NCBI RefSeq assembly: GCF_017654505.1
Contig: NC_054541.1
Location: 44,578,486 to 44,642,485 of the forward strand
Direction of reading: 5' to 3'
Source of the DNA: Polyodon spathula
Lineage: Eukaryota; Chordata; Actinopteri; Acipenseriformes; Polyodontidae
DNA: 64,000 bases
Part shown: positions 1 to 11,892 of the stretch, piece by piece
Layout: every line of letters begins with the position of its first letter
How positions within the stretch are numbered: position 1 is the stretch's first letter
Made by a program: the position numbers and the translations under genes
The notes under the pieces: model-generated
What the model saw: only the letters and a program-made list of their open reading frames with translations
What the model was told of the DNA's origin: nothing
Database searches by the model: none

Positions 1-408
1 CTGTCTTTGAGGTTACCTGACTTACGAAGAGGCTCGCGAACCGGAAAGAAAATAAAGTTAGAAGATGTTAAAACACGTAGAGCGGGGTGTTCCGCCTCTT
101 CAAAAGACCAACATAATAGAAGGGAGGTTCTGTCGCTGAGGAGACCCGACAAACGGGAGAGGGGTCACCATCTTTGAGGAGACCCGACAAACAAGAGGGG
201 TTCCGCCGATTGGGGCAAGAGAAGAAAGAGAAGAAGACAACGGATCATGCATGCTAAAGGAGGGGTTTGGCTGGGGATCCCATCTGACTCACGGACAGCC
301 CTCCTCTTTGAGGTAAATGAAGCGATGCTTAACAAATGGTTGGAGAAAGTGGAATCACTAACACCCCAAAGGATGGACCCCCAGCTCCTCACTAAGGATG
401 TTTTATAG
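1..408 (+). other. Unassigned open frame with one internal stop
   Basis: Read in frame from base 1, the + strand stays open to 174, has TGA at 175-177, then stays open to the stop at 406-408, about 135 codons in all. The deduced product is basic (KRGSADWGKRRKRRRQ in the middle) and ends in a stretch that looks helical (FEVNEAMLNKWLEKVESL). A segment of about 27 bp beginning GAGGAGACCCGACAAAC occurs twice, near 138 and 176, which is a local duplication. I do not recognise the protein. It lies antisense to, and outside, the DIRS-like element that starts near 572, so it may be part of another mobile element cut by the window edge. It could also be an open frame by chance, although that length is uncommon in this AT-rich DNA. 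Confidence 0.25.
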
Positions 409-571
409 GAAGAAAAAGAGAACCGCCAATGCATATAGAAAAGAAAGAGAGACATTTAACTCGAAAGAAAAACGCTTAACGTGACACAGGGGTTGGTAAC
501 TGCATCCTACTGACTATGTGAAGACCCTCTGCACAGTGGGAAGGAAAAAAAAATCTTTATTTTATTTTATT

Positions 572-1663
572 CTAAGGAGGAAACCTTCGGTGGCCCAGGC
601 AGAAAGGTCGTTCCCCACTGCAGACATAGTAGTGGTGGGCAGGTGCTCTTTCGGCTGGTGATGAACGAATGTAAGCTTCGACTGCTGATGAGGTCCAGTG
701 TCCCATAAGATGCTGGTTAATCTTTGCTCCTCCTGCTGAAGTGGCTGTCCCAATTCTGAATGAATGAGGAGAGTATAATTGAGGGGGAAAACCTGCTCTG
801 GAAACCAAAGCGGAGAGCTGAGAAGAAAACCAATGCCTTGAAACAACAGACCCTCTTGCATTGATGAACAGGGGATCAGAAGGAGATTTAGGTTTACGTT
901 CTGTAATGTATTTCAGCATAGAAGAATATAGGCATAGAGGAGAGTCCATTTTCCTTGCTGAAGCTGAACAGTTTTTGAAATGCGTAGAAAGAGAATAAAA
1001 TGAGAATCCAGGATATGAGTAAGGTCACTGCAGCGAATAGTGGGAAAACTGGAAATAGAAGGGACTGATATTCAGAGCATCTCAAAAAAACAAAAAATGC
1101 AGAAAGCCATAATGCTTCCATTGTTAGGTCATCAACTGGAGAAAAACAGTAATGTTGGAGAATTGAAATCATGCTGCCAAGAATTTCAACAGAGATAGGC
1201 AGGCGAGTGGCAGAAGCAGCCGCGAGCTCTTGGAAATTCCTCGCAGGAGGAGACGAATGGCTGGGATTGATAGTAAGGTTGGAGAAGAAATAGACATCAA
1301 ACGAAATTGGTGTTGAATTTTTGACAAATAGGATTTAAGTGTAACTGATGCCAGATGCAGAGAATCCTTTGCATGAACTATAAAAGCCATGATCCAGTTC
1401 TGGTTGAAATAAGTAGGAGTGATCCTATTTTGAGAGCAGAAGGTTACATAACAAGCCCAACCTATAGAGTAAGAAGATCTGGTAGAAGGGGCAAGTGCTG
1501 AAGTCTTGTAATCTTGAGCTGAATTAAGTAGCTTATTGATGGTTGGATTCAGTTGAAAATGATCTGGTTGAACTGAGGAGTTGCTGCTGGGGATGGCAGA
1601 GCTGTAGGAATCAATCTGTGAAATTTGGATATCTGTAAACGAGAGAGAGAGGATCAGCTGCAT
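572..1663 (-). pseudogene. Tyrosine recombinase of DIRS/Ngaro-like element, frameshifted
   Basis: Three overlapping minus-strand frames together make one recombinase. Bases 1663-1169 give the N-terminal core-binding region (APSTRSSYSIGWACYVTFC, typical of the SAM-like DNA-binding fold). Bases 1172-894 carry the first catalytic arginine (FFVFLRCSEY). Bases 949-572 carry the second catalytic block (HSFRIGTATSA, the H-x-x-R box) and the C-terminal GHW...AYIR block with the nucleophile tyrosine. In an active element this enzyme joins a circular DNA intermediate to the chromosome. Here the pieces lie in different frames, so at least two frameshifts have occurred and no functional protein is possible. 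Recognition rests on the HxxR...GHW...Y pattern and the position just after RNase H. Confidence 0.8.
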
Positions 1664-1665
1664 TA

Positions 1666-1947
1666 TTACATATGTCCGGTAGATGGCGAGCTTGTATTAA
1701 AAAATTGTTGGATACTGAAATCCATACTAGCCGCCGCAGTAATTGCATGATAATAGGAGAACTGGAAACATCCTTTATTTATAATATGAACTGTAGCTAA
1801 ATTATCGCAATAAAATAAGATTGTTTTCTTGTACCAGAGATGACCCCATAGCTTGGCTGCTGCCAGTATTGGGTAAATCTCAAGAAGAGCTGTGGATTTT
1901 AGCTGTGGTTTCACTTTCCAGGGGCCATATACTGGAAAACCATTCAT
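1666..1947 (-). pseudogene. RNase H domain of DIRS/Ngaro-like element
   Basis: This minus-strand frame of 93 codons carries the RNase H signature of DIRS-order elements: LLEIYPILAAAKLWGHLW (with the catalytic glutamate), then ILFYCDNLATVHIINKG (the catalytic aspartate in the CDN motif). The domain would degrade the RNA template during reverse transcription. It follows the RT fragment after a frame change and precedes the recombinase by a few bases, the normal gene order for Ngaro. The tail of the domain is scrambled after INKG. It is a remnant with no possible activity. Confidence 0.78.
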
Positions 1948-1950
1948 TCT

Positions 1951-2440
1951 TTAAAAGACCTCCGAATCCAAGTGATGATGCAACAAAGCCATGTCGCGCG
2001 ATGCTGAGATGAAATCATCATAAAACATGGATAAGCCGTTCCAATGCTGAATAAGAGCAGACCACATTTTAATATCTTTTCTAGCCTCTGAAGAAATATT
2101 AATGTAGGAGTCCAAGTTTTTTGCTGTTGATGCAAGAGCAGGTAGACGAGATATAAATGTCCTCCCTTGGGGAATAATGCGAATTGCAAAGTTCAAGTGA
2201 CCCAGCAATGAAAGCAGAGCGTGTTTTCTAATTGTTTTACTAAACTGAAAGTTCTGAATAAGAAATCGAATGTGATTGAGTTTGGACTCAGGGAGGCTGG
2301 CTTCGAATTTGTCCGTGTCCAGAACGATCCCAAGAAATTCCAGAGAATGAAGGGGCCGATTTGTTTTTTCCTCTGAGAGCGGGACACCAACTTCTGAAAA
2401 CAAACTCTTCAGATTAGTAATTGCTTCTGCTGGCGGATCA
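1951..2440 (-). pseudogene. Reverse transcriptase C-terminal part, DIRS/Ngaro type
   Basis: The frame shows the family pattern beyond the RT active site: GVPLSEEKT, then LEFLGIVLDTDKFEASLPES, then LLSLLGHLNFAIRIIPQGR and FISRLPAL. These are the thumb/connection motifs seen in DIRS and Ngaro polymerases. The frame can be followed upstream to about 2440 (PPAEAITNLKSLF) beyond the track's non-ATG start. The fingers and palm, including the YxDD box, are missing. Sequence of LINE origin begins immediately upstream, so the polymerase was cut a few residues after its catalytic centre. Confidence 0.8.
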
Positions 2441-2454
2441 GATGGAGGGGAGAT

Positions 2455-2660
2455 CTAAGATGGTAGAAGGTAGAAGGAAGATTTGACCACGGAGGAGATA
2501 ATGGGCATCAAAGGAGAGATTGCTGTCCAGAAGTACACCGATGCTTTGAAATGTGGGGGAAGGCAGCAGCAGAGAGTTTCCGAGGTTCAGGGCAGCTACG
2601 TTGAGTTTAGATCCTACTAAAAGGAGTTCAGATTTGTTAGTGTCTTGGTTGGGAGGCAGC
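2455..2660 (-). pseudogene. L2-like LINE reverse-transcriptase thumb fragment
   Basis: The minus-strand translation contains NKSELLLVGSK followed by FQSIGVLLDSNLSFDAHY. This matches the pattern K-T/S-E-x-L-L-x-G ... G-V-x-L-D-S-x-L-S-F-x-x-H that lies just after the palm in L2/Jockey-type LINE reverse transcriptases. The similarity fades after DAHY. The piece shares an open frame (2806-2438) with an acidic N-terminal stretch (MDYLQQLSSDSEDSQD) that may belong to a different element, for instance the gag-like start of the Ngaro copy. It is either an insertion into the DIRS-like element or the scar of a template switch. Confidence 0.6.
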
Positions 2661-2992
2661 TGTTTGGATCTCACACAGCCACTGAACGGAGACTGGAATG
2701 GATAAGTGATTTGATCCTGATTTGAAACTGCAGGGGAATGATCTGCTACAGACAAAAAATCTTGGGAGTCCTCCGAATCCGAAGAGAGTTGCTGTAAGTA
2801 ATCCATTTTAATTGCTCTTTGCTAGTTTAACAGAAGTCTTGCAGTCCACTTTGGTTTACACCTGAACGAAAAACACAAGAGAACTAGGAGAAGGTGACAG
2901 GTTTAAATAGAATAGATTTAATTGGTGGAAGAAGATGTTCGGGCGCACAGGCCTAGTACACCCCCTGAACCACACTTTAGGTTAACATTTAA

Positions 2993-3049
2993 CATTTAAT
3001 GCCTGTTTTTTCTCAATGTCAAATATATTGGTCACTGGGCAGCAAAGGG
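2993..3049 (+). repeat. Truncated copy of TTAA MITE (right half)
   Basis: These bases match the right half of the 85-bp TTAA-flanked MITE at 63189-63273, including the block TCAATGTCAAATATATTGG and the terminal CACTGGGCAGCA...GGGT. The left half is missing and is replaced by unrelated DNA at about 2990. The duplicated target TTAA here reads TCAA, so the element is old. Confidence 0.7.
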
Positions 3050-4472
3050 TCAAAACAAAACTACTGTCAACACGGTGTCTCTTTACTATCTACTATTCTG
3101 AGGTCTAGTGTGAACAGAGGATTTAAGAGTTTATACCATATGAATTTGCATATATTATGCAGCAAACCACCAGACATGAAAGCTGACACAATTTTACTTT
3201 TATAGTTTATACTGCTGGATTCTCCAGTGACACATTATCATGTGTGAAACACTAACCGTGTTTAGTCCACCACAGAAGTGTCTTTATCCATTTTTTTAAT
3301 AAATGTGTAAGGTATAGTAGTTATTCTCATATGAACAAAACACTGGCCAGTTTTTAAACGGATGTGTGTATTACTATGGCAAGCTCAGAGCTTGCCATAG
3401 TAATCCTGTGAATACTACTGTGTATGTAAATAGCAGTCTATTACTGTACAATAGAAATCATGCCTTCTGATGAAATATGTGTATTGATAGGAAATCTATT
3501 TTTAAATGGAACTCTACTTGTGGTTTGTCTTACTGGTTGGTTTATCTATGTCATATATTTTTGTATGTGGCCACATCATTTTCTCAGAACTATTACTGTA
3601 TTTTATTTGTTTTTCCTCTCCTTTTATTTGGTTTTGTAATTTTGTAGTAATTACACACGTTTTGTAATGTGAATTGCATGTCGGCTTTTAAAAAACAGTG
3701 CTAGTAATTTATGCCTGCCCATCACAAAAAATAAGAACTGTGTAGAATATGTTTTTTTTTTTTGGATGGACACGAAACAAAAAACCCATCTGCCCAAACC
3801 TTCTGTATTGCAATTCCATGAATTTGAACCCCCAGAGCCCTTACTAAACCCAGTGCACATGATAAGTACTGTAAGCCAGGGAGAGGAAATGTTCCAGCTG
3901 TCTTTTACATTGTTTAACTGAACCAGTTAAAGAACTTCAAGCTCAGAACCAGGAATATTAAAGTTCCATGTCCATAATGAATGAAGCGCATTCCAATAAT
4001 CGGACTTGTATCCGTCCGTTTCATATCCGCCTAACCGTTAATCCGCCATGATCAAGCTCTTTAACGACATCGCCCATATGAACAGCGCTAATGCAGAATG
4101 GGTACAGGAAAGTGAAAGTGAGTTGTGCTTACAATTGAAAAAAAGTTGGAAATACTTTCACTTCTGGAAAAGGGAGCAAAATAGGGATAAAATAGCACAG
4201 GAATTTTGGAATTGAAAAGAGCACTGTGACTGATACAGCACCTTGAAGCCGATCCGATTTTGCTTGACTGGTCTTTGATAGTAATGGCAGCTAAAAAGCA
4301 AGCCTTCAAACAAACCAGCAGTCAAACTTTTTTTGCTGCAGCACAGTAATGCAAGTACTGCGCATTTAATTTCTAATGTAACTTCAGTTTTCTTTTTATA
4401 TTGTTTGAGCAAATGGACACTACTTACATTTTTTCCCCTGTAAACCTATGCATTTGTTACTGTGTAAATTAC
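3050..4472. other. No gene seen; unique AT-rich DNA
   Basis: No coding frame with a recognisable product and no clear repeat is visible, apart from the palindrome at 3370-3404 and a short T run near 3751-3761. Confidence 0.5.
3370..3404. repeat. Perfect 17-bp inverted repeat with 1-base centre
   Basis: The arms ATTACTATGGCAAGCTC and GAGCTTGCCATAGTAAT are exact reverse complements around a single A at 3387. A one-base centre rules out a microRNA-type hairpin and suggests a cruciform-forming palindrome. Confidence 0.9.
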
Positions 4473-5219
4473 TGTGGCAAAGTGGTTTATTGTAGACAGG
4501 TGCAGGGGTGATGCAGTGCATGAAAGAAGCAGACAGAGATAATATAATTCAGTTTTTAGAAAGTTTTTATTGTATTTCCAGGTCTGGCGACCAAACAATC
4601 GTTCCCCGGCAGCACACAGTAATGTGTACAGCATGGGGTATATAACAAAAACAAACAGTCCCAAATAATAAACAAATATCCGTCCCACACTTATACCAAC
4701 ACGGTCACCAGTCCTGAGTGTGTGCAGTAGTGCTCGTGGTGGGTGACAGTTTTATATCTGGGACAAAGATACAGTGTTGTCCGGTTTCGTGCTGGCCCCT
4801 GGCGACAGCTCTGGAACTGTGTTAACTGTTTGGTAACGTACAAGACAAGATGAGACAATTACAAACAAACAAAAACACAACACTCACGATTTTCTGTAAC
4901 AATGCACTTTTACTGTCCTTCTGGCTTTTACTCACTACAAACCAATGCGAGGGAACAGATTACGGTTCTCCGTCCCACTTATATGCTGTCACGCATGACC
5001 CCTTGGTAAACGAATGCAGCTGCCTTTACAATCTGTGGCTTCTACATTGTTTCCGTTCCAGGTCATTACGTTCTTGTGACGGAGTCTCGCCTTCTTCCAG
5101 ACTGACCGACATCCCGACCCAGGGAAAGAACTGTCAGGCTAGCCCGTCCAAAGAACTCTGTCCTCGCTTACAGGTTGGGAGGGAGATTTATAACCAAGTT
5201 TCATTGTATTTCTGTCACA
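4473..5219 (-). mobile_element. LTR-like repeat, copy 1 (solo LTR candidate)
   Basis: This 747-bp unit, read on the minus strand, begins TGTGACAGAAATACA and ends CCACTTTGCCACA. Its ends are therefore the imperfect TGTG...CACA inverted repeats typical of retroviral and retrotransposon LTRs. A second copy of nearly the same length lies at 43659-44410 in the opposite orientation. Shared blocks include the segment near GACAGTTCTTTCCC and the end near GCACTGCATCAC. No coding region or primer-binding site adjoins, which fits a solo LTR left by recombination. I could not find an intact target-site duplication (ATTAC on one side, ATTTT on the other), so the LTR identity is likely but unproven. Confidence 0.6.
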
Positions 5220-8200
5220 ATTTTCCAACACTAATGTAAGAGTGTAAGTGTTTACAGCAGTAATAGCCTGTATCTTTCTAGGGGAACGCCGTAATAAAAG
5301 CTGAATCTCTAAATAATAATTGTGTGAATATAGTAATTGTTACAGCTGTGTATAATGATATTTAAAACAGGATTCATTTTTCTGACTTTTTACATATTCA
5401 CCCTTACTGTGGTCCCACTGCAGTCAGATACACGACAGACTACTGTAATATATTTGAAGGTGTGGCTTGTGCTGATACAATGCACTTTTCAGGTGGTTGA
5501 AGGGACTCAGATGTGTGTTAGAAAGACAGATTGATAGACAGTAGATCGATAGTGGATACTGTTAATATATTAATACCATTTAAAAAAATGATATTCCAGG
5601 TCCATGGAAGAAACCACGGCTTCTTTAGCAAAACAGAATCCCACCATCTGCATGCAACGGCCCCTTTTCGTAGCTCTGAACACAATCTTCTGTTGAAATG
5701 AATTTAGCTTTTTTATTTGTCAGATGTCTGCATTTTTAATGTTAATCATACACTGCAAACTAATACAGCAACAATATCTATGTCATATCTACGTCTTTGT
5801 ACAGTGTGAGGAATTCACCAATCATGAAGCTGGTATTTGTTTGATTCCATTGCCGTAGTAACCAAATGCACAGCATTGACGCCAGACCATGTACAGCTAC
5901 CGTAGCGCTGCTCCTACTTGATAAAAGTATGACATGAACAGGCGAGGCCAAGAGTAATGTAAAATACTGTAAGGAAAATAAAATGCATATTTTTCACTGT
6001 AGGCAGTCAAATACATGATTTTAGTGAAATTCGTGATATCGTGAATTTTCCTGGTCCCTACGTTTAAGGCTAGTATGACCTGTGCTTAATCTGTGTCTAG
6101 TTATTGCCTCCTTCTCGCACAGCCCAGTAATGCCTGCAGGCTCGGAAATGCTCTCTCCCTGACTCTCCTTCTCGCTCTGCTGTGCAGCTCGTCTGCTGGT
6201 TCTGTGACACCGCCTGGTTTCAATAAGCGGTACTTTTAACACACGCTGAGGCACCTAGTAAAGTTAGAGCCCTTAAGTGAATACGATTTGCATATCAAAT
6301 ACTTCCCTCTCAGTAATTTCCATACATTTCCTTCCATTAACATTATTCATTCTATTAAAATGACTCGAACGCTGTACTTTTTCGACGTGCTAGGTTGCCT
6401 ACCACTGGTTAGTGAATACAGCAGGTGTACACAGCACTCGGTAAAGGGGCTTACTGCATGCAAAACACGTTACTGCTGTTTAGTGAATAAGACCCTTAGA
6501 ATTTGTCTTGGTTGCTTAGTCTAATATTGTATGTAAAACTGCTGGTTATTTTACATAATGAGCCATTCATAAATGGTCATTTACATATTGGTAATTTTAT
6601 TTTAGGAGTGCTTTGGGGATTTCTTTTAAGGCAGTTTGCATCATTTCCACCCCCTCTTCCCAAGTTCTGCTATTTGGCTGGGGTTTCGACCTGCTAGATC
6701 GAGGAATTCCCCTTTTGATATTGTCTCTCGTCTCTTCCAGTCATGGTATGGCTACAGAAATGTGTTGTCTTCTGATTGGTAGTGCTTTTCACACCTTATA
6801 TTACTTGGCTCAGGGTGAGGCTATTATGCAAACTTATTAAGAATAAGTTTTGCTATTATGCAGTTTTTAATAAGAGGCTCTCAATCTTGCTGGGTATATC
6901 TCAAAATTGCACTCATTACTAATGATAACTCTGTGTGCCTGGAGAAAAGAATTTGCTGTAGATTTCCACCCCAATTGACAGTTCAAAAATGTTTAAGTTC
7001 ATGTCACATCATTTTTTTTTTTTATTGTATTTATGGGCATCCCCTACTGGGTTGTATTTTAACTTGAGCTGTTCCCCCTGTGGGTCTTGTAGATAGTTTA
7101 AGTGTGTGAGTTCTGACTGATATCCCATCACATATTTCCCGTCAGAGAAAAATAACATCAAGAAAAAACTGACTGAACCTGAAAAAAGACCCTTTTCTCA
7201 AAACAGTAATTGTGTATAGAAATGATAACTTCTGTAAAATCTGACTATTGATTCTGGAAGTGTTGGTAGGCAAAATAGCAAATTATTTTCTTTTAAAAAA
7301 GAGCACAGACATGTGGATGACAACATGAGTTTGAAGGACTAATAAATGCTGCTGCTGTTGATGGATATCTGGAATTTCCTGGTATGGATGAAAACAGGTG
7401 ATAATGCAGATCCTAAAACCTGCTGTCAATTTTGGTTGCAGAACATATTTTTATTCCAAGTGAAATAAAACTAAAAGCTTTTTAAAGACTTCTTTTAAGA
7501 TGCATTTTATAAATGTACTCTTTTCTGAGCATTAGACTATATAATTACAAAAAAATAACCTGATAATTGTAAAATCTTGACCCTTAAAGACATCTTGCTA
7601 AAACATCTGTAACCCATTTGTTTAATTAACATTCAGTTCTACATTCTTTTGCTAGATTTGTTAATTTTTGTTTGCATTTGGTTAATAGTGGAAGACGATA
7701 CCTGGTTTGTTGGCGAATTATCTTATAGTTGTTATGTTGGAATATGTGGTGATTTTAAAGTAAAAATCTGTTGTAGTTGAACAAACTAAAAACTCGCACC
7801 TTTGACACACATTTGAACCTTCTAGTTGAGTTTTGTAACTTTGACAAAAGTTGTGAATGAATACCTTGATAAATCATGCTGTTTCATGGAGGATCAATAT
7901 AATACAAAGCAGTGTTTATTTACACAGTGAAATAGAGCGTTTGAGTTGAGGAACCAGATGACGAGGCTAGTTACCAAAATAATCAAAGTAAAATAATAGC
8001 AGGTTTTTGTAGTGCATTTTTAAAAATCGTAGCCCTTTATCCAAAGCATCCCAACCACCAGCCAGTTTACGTAGATGCATGTAATAGGTTGATAAGACAC
8101 AATCACAATCTTGTAGTTTAATTATGTGTAACCACAAGGGCCCATTTTGAGTGAAAGGTAAATTTATCAGAAAGCAATACAATCATTTCAACTGTAATAA

Positions 8201-11200
8201 TGCTAGAAAGAAATTATTCTGAACATTTAATTTAAATCTATCTCCCCACAACAAAGTTATGCTTTTAGAAAATGTGAATACCAAAATAATAAAACTCCCA
8301 ACAGCTGTGATAAAGATAACGACCTGCCATTTTGAGCAGTGTTAGCATTAATAAGTAATCAGCTATTATAGGTTTTTTTATTTGTTGTTTTTAAGTTGTT
8401 AAAAAGCTAAATAAAATGTAATCATCGGTTAATTGCTTCTTGCTATTTTTACAGTAACGTTGTTTTACGTAACAGTTGCATATTTGCACTTACAGCAAAA
8501 TAGTATTTAGAAATAATAAAGTTTGTGAAGAAAATATAGCCTTTCATATACCTTAAAAAGCTGAAATATGGATAGTAATCTAAAATAGTACATATGTGTT
8601 TTCATACACCAGCAGACTATTTGCTGAAATGCCCTTTTTTTCCCAAATTCCACAGTTGTATTGAAATGTTGGTATACTGGTATTTAAATGCCCAAAATTT
8701 ATATCTCATTACATTTACTGTAGGTTATAATCAAAACATACTGGAGAACTGTAGACTACATTGTGTAGAAATGTACTAATTGAATATCTGAAACATATCA
8801 ACACATACATATAGAGTATTCATTAGTGTAATCAGTAACATATTAAGATAAAATTAATAAAAAAAAATACTGTTAATTGAGGAAGAAATGTAATGCATGT
8901 AAATACAGTCATCAAATATATTTCTTCATGTTAAATATCACCTTTTTACAGTAAATTGAAATAGATTTTTTTAATAAAAAAATATTTTAAAAATGTAACT
9001 AATAAAATATTACTCAGTTATAAGTCTAATGCAGTAATACCCATGTCACTTTTTAATGGATCTTTAACATTCATAAATCACTGCTGCCTTATTCAGTATT
9101 TAGAAAACTAAGCATATTATATAGATAAATATGTCTTTAAAAAAACTAAATGCATTTATTCAATTTTAATGCACAACCTTACACAAAGGTAAATTGACAC
9201 ATATTGGATTTATTAAATGATTCTGAATGAAGCTACAGAATGCATAAACCCATTTTAACTTAATCTTTAGTATGTGTTGTATGATCTAAGTATTACGTAC
9301 AGTTTTATTAGTAAAATAGGAGCACTGTGTTACAAAACATGCTATTGTGTGGGTGTGTGTGTGGATCTGGCTAATTTGAAACCTTTAATAGTATACAATA
9401 CCTACAGTGTCTTGTAATGTATCAACTGGGTAGTTTTCTCACAGGTAACTTTCTTCTTTTTAATTAACATTAGTGCTAATGCTACTGATGGGGTTGCTTC
9501 TGATGTCACCAACAAGACAGTGTTTTTTTTATAGTGAAACTAAAGGCACAAAGATAGCCATCCGGGTTTATTAACTGTAAAAATTACTCGCAGTAATGCG
9601 TTTATGTAAATGTTTTTTTCTAAAAGAAAGTGGTTTGCACTTCCTTTTTTGTTGTTGACATGCTTTTCACCACAATGTTAGGGGAATTCTAAACATGTGG
9701 ACCTATTTAAAGATCTTTATTTTTAATTTGTAACTCTTTTTCTCACCTTTTGTTGTTGTTGTTGTTACTCTTGTTGTCTTCTCACTGCACATTGACTCTT
9801 ATTTTGCTGTTCAGTGCCTCACAGGATCTAAGCAGAATTGACCTTTCACAAATGTATGCGCCACACATCTGACAGAAGACTTACAATATTACCCTGAATA
9901 GACATTAAGCCTTTCAACACTAAGAGTTGTTTAACACAGTAAATGTATAGTAGACTATAATAAAGCATAGACAGTGCATGTTAACGAATAGGAAAGCATT
10001 GTTAAGCACAGAGAGGTTGTTAAAGCAATTTGAATAAAAAAGTGGCAAGCCATGATAAACAATGTAGTATATGCCAAGGGAAACCTGCAAAATTACTGTG
10101 TAGATTTGCTGTGGTAAACTTTTTATAAGGAAACATTGTGCTGAAAGGTTAAATGACAGTTATATCCAGTGATTATGCTGTATATCTCCTAGGTTTAATG
10201 TACAGTATTTGTAATGATTTCGCTGCTCATTCGTGAAAGACCCACATTCGAAATCAGATATAATTTGTTTGAAGGTTTCAGCTGTTGGAAGCATGGCAGT
10301 CAAATGAAAGGGCAAGGGCTACTTTCTAAAGGCACCTTTAGATTACAATTCTGAGGTCTACATTGTGATTATTACTTTTCTGAACAAATAATTTGGCACT
10401 GATACATCACCCCTGCCACCCCCTTCCTCAATAAGTGAGGTTGGTTCATACCAAAACCTTAAATATTGTGTGGGTTTGGGAGTGTGTGTGGGTTGGTGGA
10501 AGTTGTGGTGGGAGGTGTGCGGGGGGGGTTGCTAAAACTGAGCATCTTTGTCTTTCACTAACAAAGGCAGCAGATGCAAAGTCCCACTGTATCAGATATA
10601 AATTAACAGGAATTACTGCAGAGCACAGACAGGAGGAAGTTGCACTGAAGGAAGGTGAAGGGTATCATTGTGTGAAGGGATGTGTGGGAGAAAGCTCACC
10701 CTTTACCCCAACACATTCAGCAGCCCTCTCCGTCTCTCGCTCTCTTTGGTACCTCATCGCAGTCACACTCTCAGACATGTGAAGAGGTGGAGCTGTTACA
10801 TCATTAACTGTGTTGGTGCTCTGCTGTTGGTTCTCCATTAAAGGCACAGAATTTAATCACAGAATATAACACAGGGCTCCACTGTAAGGGAGTACAAAGT
10901 TTGCCCCTGTTTTTCCTTAATGAGAAATAAAACAAGCAAAACCTAGTGTAAATGCACCATTTTGTATATGTGATTAAATAGTTTCTTGTTAGATTCGTAG
11001 TTTTGTATTGTGTTCTTTCAGTTAAAGAGTGCACAAACTTACTGTTCTTCTGTTGATGTTATAGTGCATATTATTTATTTTTCTGTATTTTAACAAATGT
11101 CGGGTGAAAGTTGCTAGTTAATGTAGACATTGAGATGGACTTCTAAAATGAAGAATATTAAAAGTATTTTAGTATTACTATAAATACTACGACAGTATAA

Positions 11201-11811
11201 TGTTGTGGATGAACAATTAATAGCATACTGCTGGGAGGCAGAATTATGTCATCACATGTGTATTGTTCAGATATAGGGTGATACATAACAACATTGCAAT
11301 GACAATGTTTGGCCACGTGGTCACACTGTGTGCTAAAATGCCAAACAAAGAATCTGCAGTTACAATACTTGACCACCATTATAACTAATTGTTAAATGTT
11401 GAAGAATTTGATGCCAGCACCGAAAGTGTAAATTCAGAGCAAAGCCATCATTTTAAAAATACGATTTAAAGTCATATATTCTGCATGGATTTAACAGGAA
11501 ATGCTTATATACTGTAAAATATAAAACAACTGTATAATAATCCCAGTGAAGAATATGAAACAACACTAGAAGGATTGACAGTATACCACAGTGACTTATT
11601 TCATCATTTTAACCCAGTTGTTTCACAATACTGAAGCTAAGAGACCATGAAATATGAAACGTGCATATGGCTGTGGTAACTAATGAAGGCAGTTAGGGTT
11701 GGACTAGTCAAATCTTTATTTATTCATTTATTTTCAAATCTATTATTGTACATATTGTTTTGAAATATGCTGTTCATACAGTAAAAACAATATCATGATG
11801 ATTTGAGGTGT
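5220..11811. other. Long stretch with no gene recognised
   Basis: This is AT-rich DNA with many stops in all frames; none of the short open frames resembles a protein I know. Small items are two direct copies of TTAGTGAATA at 6409 and 6480, a GTT run near 9748-9763, short GT runs near 9350, and a G-rich strip at 10460-10530. There are no convincing coding frames or RNA genes. Confidence 0.5.
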
Positions 11812-11892
11812 TTTTTTTTGTTTTGTTTTATTTTTAATAAAAACAAGTTTAGTTCAGAGCGCCTTTACTGGATGCGCCACTTGGGAGCCCCC
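11812..11892 (-). repeat. Truncated tRNA-SINE (head plus A-rich tail)
   Basis: Read on the minus strand, 11892-11856 matches the 5' head of the SINE at 52289. The shared part is the GGGCTCCCAAGTGGCGCATC block, which contains the polymerase III A box, followed by AGTAAAGGCGCTC. After about 15 more bases the sequence passes directly into an A-rich tail (11845-11812). The B box and body are missing, so this is a deletion derivative or a separate short subfamily. Confidence 0.6.

Larger units (their letters stand above)
541..2806 (-). mobile_element. Decayed DIRS/Ngaro-like retroelement, chimeric with a LINE scrap
   Basis: Reading leftward on the minus strand the order is: a short acidic N-terminal-like frame (2806 to about 2650), an L2-like LINE fragment (about 2650-2455), the C-terminal part of a reverse transcriptase (about 2440-1951), RNase H (1947-1666) and a tyrosine recombinase (1663-572). 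The order RT, RNase H, recombinase with no methyltransferase between is that of Ngaro-type elements of the DIRS order, which integrate with a recombinase instead of a DDE integrase. The frames shift several times, and the catalytic YxDD part of the RT is absent, so the copy is dead. I could not identify the split direct repeats or inverted terminal repeats that would define the true ends. Confidence 0.75.

Noticed and set aside
1821..2189. Additional frames over the RNase H/RT region
   Set aside because: They are shadows of the DIRS-like RT and RNase H frames; motif evidence supports only those.
3370..3404. MicroRNA precursor
   Set aside because: The hairpin has only a one-base loop and 17-bp arms, too short for a pre-miRNA.
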